From: Gigaspora margarita
Taxonomy: Eukaryota > Glomeromycota > Glomeromycetes > Diversisporales > Gigasporaceae
NCBI GenBank assembly: GCA_009809945.1
Contig: WTPW01001072.1
Coordinates: 70,194-134,193, forward strand
Length of the DNA: 64,000 nucleotides
Direction of reading: 5' to 3'
This document shows, piece after piece, positions 58,446-64,000 of the stretch. Each line of letters begins with the position of its first letter. The stretch's first letter is position 1. The notes beneath the pieces are model-generated. The model did no database searches and was not told the DNA's origin. It worked only from the letters and a program-made list of their open reading frames with translations. The position numbers and the translations under genes were made by a program.

Positions 58446-60190
58446 AATTAGTAAAGACCAATTGAAAAAAAGGTTTATAATAAATCAATATTTATTTACT
58501 TTTATACCAATCATTGGCACGTTGTATGTCTCTTGCAACTCCAATTCCCCATTTCGATAACAATTTCCAACTTCATTTATCACAATAGCATCTCCCATAT
58601 CCGCAGATTTCTAGTAATACTCAAATGCCTTATGTTCATCTTTTTCAACGCCTACTCCATGTTGATTACAATATCCAACTTGATCTATCGCAATAGAATA
58701 GTATATCCTATATAATCAGATTTCTGGTAATATTCGAATGCCTATTCCATTGAGATAACAATATCCAACTTGATTTATCGCAACAGCAGATTTCTAGTTA
58801 TATTCGAATGCCTTATGTCCATCTTTTTCTACTTCTATTCCATTTTGATAACAATATCCAACACAATTTATTCCTTCAGCATTACCCATCTTAGCAGATT
58901 TCTGATAACATTCGAATGCCCTTATGTTCATCTTTTTCAACTTCTATTCCATCTTCATAACAAATTCCAACTTGATTTATTCCATTTGCATGGCCCATCT
59001 CAGTTGACGTCTGATAGTAAAAGAACGCTCTGTTTTTATCTTTTTCTATTCCAATTCCGTGTTGATAACAATCGTCGAGATGATTTCTCCCATATGATCA
59101 TTCATTTCCGCCGATTTTTGATAATGAGCAAATGCTTTATGATAGTTTTTTTCAACAACGATTCCATTTTTATAACATTCGCCAATTAACAATTCCAATA
59201 GAATTTTCTAGCACTGCAGATTTTTCATAATGTAAAAATGCTTGTTTCTCATCCTTTTAGTACATTTTCCATATTGATTGCAATATGCAAGAACATTTTG
59301 AATTATAGCATTGATTTGAATAATCGGATTTTCCTGATTATTTAAACATAAATTAATTATTCCTTCCTTCTGAGATCTGCTGCTTGTTTGTCATATAACG
59401 ACCTATCGAATGAAGAATTGAATCTATAAAGTTTCCAACCATAAGTTCTTTATTATACAAATCACATAAATCTTGATAATTCTTTTTAGATAATTCTGTG
59501 AATCATCTAATAATCGATTATTATCAACGCTTGATAAATTTTCTCCGCTTGATATGATCATGATGTGATTAAAAATAGTGCAATATGCAGTGTGATGAAT
59601 TAACCAGTAAATAATATTTACGTACGTACTGTTATCTGTTATGGATTAATTTTAAATTAGTGACAATTAGTATTATTTTATTTCTTTTCTTATACGAATT
59701 AGTTTTACTAAAAGGGGCCTGAAAAAGCGCAGTGCATTTAATTTCGCGTCGACGCTAAATTTTTCGTGCTGATGCCAAATTTATAGCGCTGACGTCATAT
59801 TTTTCCGCGTAAGCGCTAGACGTTTGAGAAATTCAAAATGTATAAAAGACTTTCGAATTAAAAAAGCCCCAGAGAGTTGACGCCCAGATTTCAATATAAT
59901 AAATAAAATAAAGTGTATATTTACCATACTGTTGTTGAATTCGACTTTAACTTTAATAAACACTTCATAACTCAATTCAACGGAACGAATTGACTTTATC
60001 TTTAACTTCGAAGAGATTATTAAGACTCGAATTCTTGTCATCAACATTCTTTTATTCGTACACGGTTAGAGCTGGATTGGCCCAATTCTCCATTAATTCG
60101 TATCGCTCTCCCAATTAACCGTACGGAAATCGATCTCTGGAATAATCCAGGTGTAATTCTTGCATTTGATTGGCTATTGCATATCGTTTT

Positions 60191-61769
60191 GCTCTTGTAC
60201 GTACGTACAGTACGTTATATATCATTCCATTCTTGGTATTTTTATCTTATCAAATATTATCTTTGAGCGAAAATATCTCGATAATGGCCTAGCTAATTTA
60301 AATGTTTAAGGCTATTTCGAATTCTATTAATCTGTAAAATTCGAAAATAGCTTTGAACATTGAAAATAAGCAGGGCTTTAATATGAGAATATAGTTAAAA
60401 AGGGTTAAAAATATTTATATTTTGGTCAATCAACAAAAAGGTATTATACTAAAAAAAATTAGTATTCACATGGGAATCTTTCAAAATATTATTTTTGGTG
60501 GAATTTGTAAACAATAAGGAATTTGAAGAATTTTTTTGTGTGATGAATGATTACAATAATTTGAAAGTGCTTCGAAGGCTCGAATTTTCCCAGATTAATG
60601 AATAGCTTTTAATGAATAAAAAAATAATATATAAATGATTTCTGGTTGTATATAAGAAAATTTAATGTTAAATCAATTTGAAAGATGTTTAACGAACATA
60701 CTTGGGTTTTCGTGATCATTAAGCGTCTCAGCAGGATTATTATTAAATTGTACATAACTTACACCATTATAATCTACCATTTATTTGTATCTAACCGCGG
60801 ATATAATTTAAAATTCCTTAATGCAATAATGTAGTTATCAATGTTCTTATCGCAATTTGTTTTTTTTTTGGTTATTTTTTGAGGATTATATGATTAACAT
60901 CAGGCTGGATAGTTATTCTTTAATCTAATCATATGTTCTTTATTTTTCTTACTAAACTTTAAATAGAATTCGATTCTCAGTAACAATTCATCTGCTAACT
61001 TAACTCTTTAGGTGAATATTCAACATCATTTAATACACTAACGCTATTTTCTATTATACTACATAATATCATATACTACTACTAGAGTTACTACTACGTT
61101 AAATTATTAATAAAAAAAAAAAATTGCTCAATTTAAATACTTCTTTTATAAACGGACAAGGTCTAAGACTCAGTCCGCAAAATAAAATTTACTATGTTTT
61201 AAAGATATTCATTGGACTTGTCGAGTTTATCACGATTCAAATTATGATTCGAGTCAAAATTAAAATATGCTCACTCTTTTTAAATCATAGTATGAAATAT
61301 GTGAGTACGATAATGAAAAACCGAATTTCGGATATAAGTTTTTTATTTATCAGACTCGATCCTTGAAAAATCTAATCACTGAAACGATTAGAAACATAAA
61401 ATCGCTGACCGAGTCTGGTACCCATACCTGCTTTTATAAATTGTAATTTACAATTTTTGTGATTTAATAAATTGATTCAGGATGTTCTCAAGCATCTCAA
61501 TCAATTGATTAATAATGATCGTGATGACGCTCAAGCATCACAACCAATGACGATATTAATAGAATTAAATGCTTGAGCATACTCTTTTTCTTTTATTCGT
61601 GATCTTCACTACCCACCCAAAACAACTAAAACATTCTATTCAACTGACTGCCGAAGCTTCAACTTGGCTTCTCCTTTTAATGATTATACCAATTTGTTGC
61701 AATAGCAGCAGAATCAATTTATTGAATATTAGCGAAAGTTGCTTTACAGCATCAAGAAAATTTTTTTTA

Positions 61770-61805
<36 letters not shown>

Positions 61806-62899
61806 TTCATTTTATCATTATCGGTCAAGCTTTATGAAAATAGATAGTTTTCACTTCTAAGCTGACATTTTTATCTTACAATATAATTAGTATTCTTTAT
61901 TATAACAAAAAATTTTTGTTATTTTATATTTTTATAATATCAAAATTTGAAGTATCTTATTTTGAAAAATTTGAAATGGCGTTTCGACAAAATCCAACTT
62001 GAAATTTGATTGGTTGAAATTCACGTTATTATCTACATAAATTCAATGCCAAGATTCTTTGCTATACATTTAACATTTAATTATTCTCATCTATCTATTT
62101 TATTGAATATAGATTGAATTGTCATAACCCATTTAAAGATCTAAACTGAATTCGCTTTCAAGACACCTTCGAACCCAATCGTTGCTTAAAAGTTTTTTCA
62201 CATATTTTAATATAGTCTCTTGATAATTAAATTTCATTTAGAAAATGTAAAGAAGCTGATTTTCACTTTATTTTATTTTCTAACTAGATATTATCTTAAG
62301 AATTGATTATAAAATATTATCACAGTTTCAATATAAAATATAATTTGATTATACTAGGAACAGGAAATATTGAGGTTCGGAGCCTTAATATTTAGATTTT
62401 AATTTTATAGCTTTCTTTAAAAAATTTATAAAATATATCCATATATCATTTAAAATAACAAGCCTAGCCACAAACAACAGTAATCAAGGTAACTTTAATA
62501 TTTATTATTTCAATATTCATTTAATAAATTTATATGTAGTGTTTAAATTTAGAAATTTTATTATATAATCTCTTTAATAGAACTTGCTAACCACCATTTC
62601 GCCAACAATCTACATCTAGCCAGCATTAAACTATAAGTCAGGCCAATCCTAACTTAAATCGGTCAACTTTGTCTGCAAAAAAATTGTTAAAAAAACTGGG
62701 TTATATCTTTTCTCTCTTTCGGCACGTACATAAATGAAGACATATAGCAATTGCTGAATTATTGCAGCATGGAAATAATAGATGGAATGCTCCCAATTCA
62801 ATAACTTCCTTTTACTTGATTTAATAATCTAAATACCAATATAAAAATAAGCAATAGATTTGATTTGTTATAAGTAAATCAAATATTACTTACCATCGG
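60191..62899. other. AT-rich non-coding stretch
   Basis: No convincing gene. Contains an ACGTACGTACAGTACGT word at about 60198, an (ATT)n microsatellite at 61770-61800 and CTCAAGCATC words at 61480-61580. Open frames here are short and of random composition. Confidence 0.4.
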
Positions 62900-63123
62900 G
62901 AATTTCAACATAATTAATACCTTGACTGGGTTGACTGGATTGACTTGCTAAAATATATACATATAAATATACTAAAATTTGCAGTTTGTATTCAATTTGA
63001 GAAGATAAATATCATTACCTGCATTTACTATATGGACAGATTCAGAAATTTTTACAATAACAATATTACTAACATTTTAAAAAATGTAAGTGTTATTACC
63101 TGGTTTAGGGAGTTTTGAAAGAT
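62900..63123 (-). other. Possible small 3' exons of the edge kinase
   Basis: On the minus strand, CCTAAACCAG is followed by a GTAATAAC donor at about 63100. Further down, short open blocks such as KISESVHIVNAG and SQSSQPSQGINYVEIPDG each end at a GTAATG or GTAAGT donor. This looks like the tail exons of the kinase gene, but the first junction does not keep the frame open as read here, so exact exons are not proposed. Confidence 0.4.
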
Positions 63124-64000
63124 TCAAAAATCGACTTGTATAAATAGCTTGTGGGTGTGTCTGATATTCGAATAGTGTCGATTTGACTTGATCATATGAT
63201 AAGAAATTTTGTCTAAATCCTTAACTTGTTTATATAATTCAGCATTTTCATATTTCAAATCAGAAAAAAATTGATCCAGTTTATTAGTTAAATCTTTAGC
63301 AGTTGGTTGGTTTTGAGGATCTGCGTCTAAGCATTTATTCATCAAATCCAAAAGTAATTGAGGAACTTCGCATCTAATTTTAGGTCTGTAACCTAGACAA
63401 ATACGTGTTGCTAGATCTTTGTCATGTGGAATATCATGATATGGAGGATATCCAGTAAAAACTTCTGACATAATTATTCCAAAAGAATAAATATCTGATT
63501 TTTGAGTGTATTCCTTTCCATGTGCATATAATACCTCTGGAGCAATATAGGGAAGCACACCAAAAAGTGTTTTAGAACTTGAGTCTTGTGACACTGGCTT
63601 ACATAAACCAAAATCAGTAATATAAGAATTAAACATATTTTGATTAACTATATTTCCAGAATGAAAATCTTTATGCACTAGGTTGGCATTGTGAATTGTA
63701 TTAAGCCCATCAGCTATGTAATATAAGTTAGCTACTTTAAAATTCCAATTTAATTCACCATATTTACTATCTAAGAATTTTCTGAGACTTCTCTGCTTTG
63801 CGTACTCCATAACAATCATGTAGTTACCATCTTTTGGGTTCTTGGTTATTCCATAAATCGCAATTGCAGAATTGCCCCCATGGTTGTGTTGGTTTTTAAC
63901 CTAAAACATTGATTAGAATAAATAAGATTGCTACACTTTAATAATAATAAATTATAACGCTTACTTCTTCTAAAAATTCTTGTTTTATATCTTTAGAATT
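63124..64000 (-). CDS. Protein kinase (TKL-like), 3' part, runs off window
   Basis: Exon from 64000 (window edge) to 63965 reads ...KDIKQEFLEE and is followed by a GT..AG intron at 63901-63964. The next exon (63900-63124) encodes VKNQHNHGGNSAIAIYGITK, then MIVMEYAKQRSLRKFL. The catalytic LVHKDFHSGNIV has a non-RD HKD, ITDFGLCKP has the DFG, YIAPEVL has the APE, and the C-lobe has SDIYSFGIIMSEVFTG. Unlike the tandem kinase, this one keeps DFG. Near 63170 the frame ends early (stop at 63124), while the shifted frame reads QTHPQAIYTSRFLNLSKLPK, the tail usual for this family as I know it. A 1-base frameshift, natural or an assembly error, is therefore likely. N-lobe lies outside the window. Confidence 0.8.

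Larger units (their letters stand above)
57021..59561 (-). pseudogene. Sel1-repeat protein kinase pseudogene, copy 2
   Basis: Same gene as at 24797-26965. An ATG at 59561 gives MIISSGENLSSVDNNRLLDD, in frame where copy 1 has a TGA and a shift. Sel1 repeats follow at about 59240-58480, with more units recognisable than in copy 1. The kinase part keeps MIHRDLHCGN with the catalytic Asp (about 57560-57590) and FKKWQDDETILLKLNESKIK near the end (stop TAA at 57021). It has lost the bases encoding the ALK of the catalytic lysine motif (near 57900), the glycine loop reads GKDGF, and there are frameshifts. The N-lobe and Sel1 parts are separated by two inserted MITEs. Confidence 0.85.
56619..60190. 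repeat. Segmental duplication, copy 2 (3.6 kb)
   Basis: Direct-orientation match to 23983-27566, with the same gene remnant and flanks. Lacks the MITE of copy 1 at 24181-24749 but has its own insertions at 58022-58151 and 58256-58445. Sequence continues past the point where copy 1 is cut by a Helitron end. Confidence 0.9.

Overview
This is an AT-rich eukaryotic window with a few GC-rich islands, and it looks like nuclear DNA of an arbuscular mycorrhizal fungus (Glomeromycotina, Rhizophagus-like). The inference rests on the gene content: TKL-like kinases with a short N-terminal Cys-x2-Cys module and the string EWIPFDRL, Sel1-repeat proteins, a MATA-HMG-type HMG box, short introns with GT..AG ends, and dense hAT, Helitron and MULE remnants. 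No tRNA or rRNA gene in working form was seen. One assembly gap (N run) lies at 43202-43320.

Layout. 0.7-6.3 kb: a 5.3-kb hAT transposon with a perfect 8-bp target duplication and a decayed BED-finger transposase on the minus strand, itself inserted in another inverted-repeat element. 6.4-12.3 kb: a ~1-kb foldback, a 642-bp palindromic element, hAT MITEs, a SINE with a tRNA-Cys-like head, and a 1.8-kb composite foldback. 12.4-16.6 kb: two head-to-tail Helitron-like copies ending in CTAG, one interrupted by nested hAT elements, then another 1.3-kb hAT element. 17.3-22.9 kb: two apparently intact genes on the minus strand, an Asn-rich protein with a recombinase-core-like N-terminus and a small HMG-box protein. 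24.0-27.6 kb: first copy of a 3.6-kb segmental duplication carrying a Sel1-kinase pseudogene. 27.6-35.7 kb: a truncated Helitron with helicase remnant, a 145-bp minisatellite, a 530-bp TIR element, and a MULE remnant with a SWIM finger. 34-46 kb: low-complexity inverted blocks, then a nested transposon stack at 41.15-45.40 kb. 49.8-55.5 kb: a Sel1 protein gene, a ~115-bp minisatellite, and a kinase locus whose two kinase modules splice in frame into one ~1009-residue tandem kinase with an expanded C-terminal repeat tail. 56.6-60.2 kb: second copy of the segmental duplication. 63.1-64.0 kb: the 3' part of another kinase gene on the minus strand, running off the window.

How the genes relate. 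The likely working genes are the tandem kinase, the Sel1 protein, the HMG protein, the Asn-rich protein and the edge kinase. They belong to families that are greatly expanded in these fungi and probably act in signalling or transcription. Nothing here resembles an operon. The rest is layered mobile DNA in which target-site duplications allow the order of insertion to be read.
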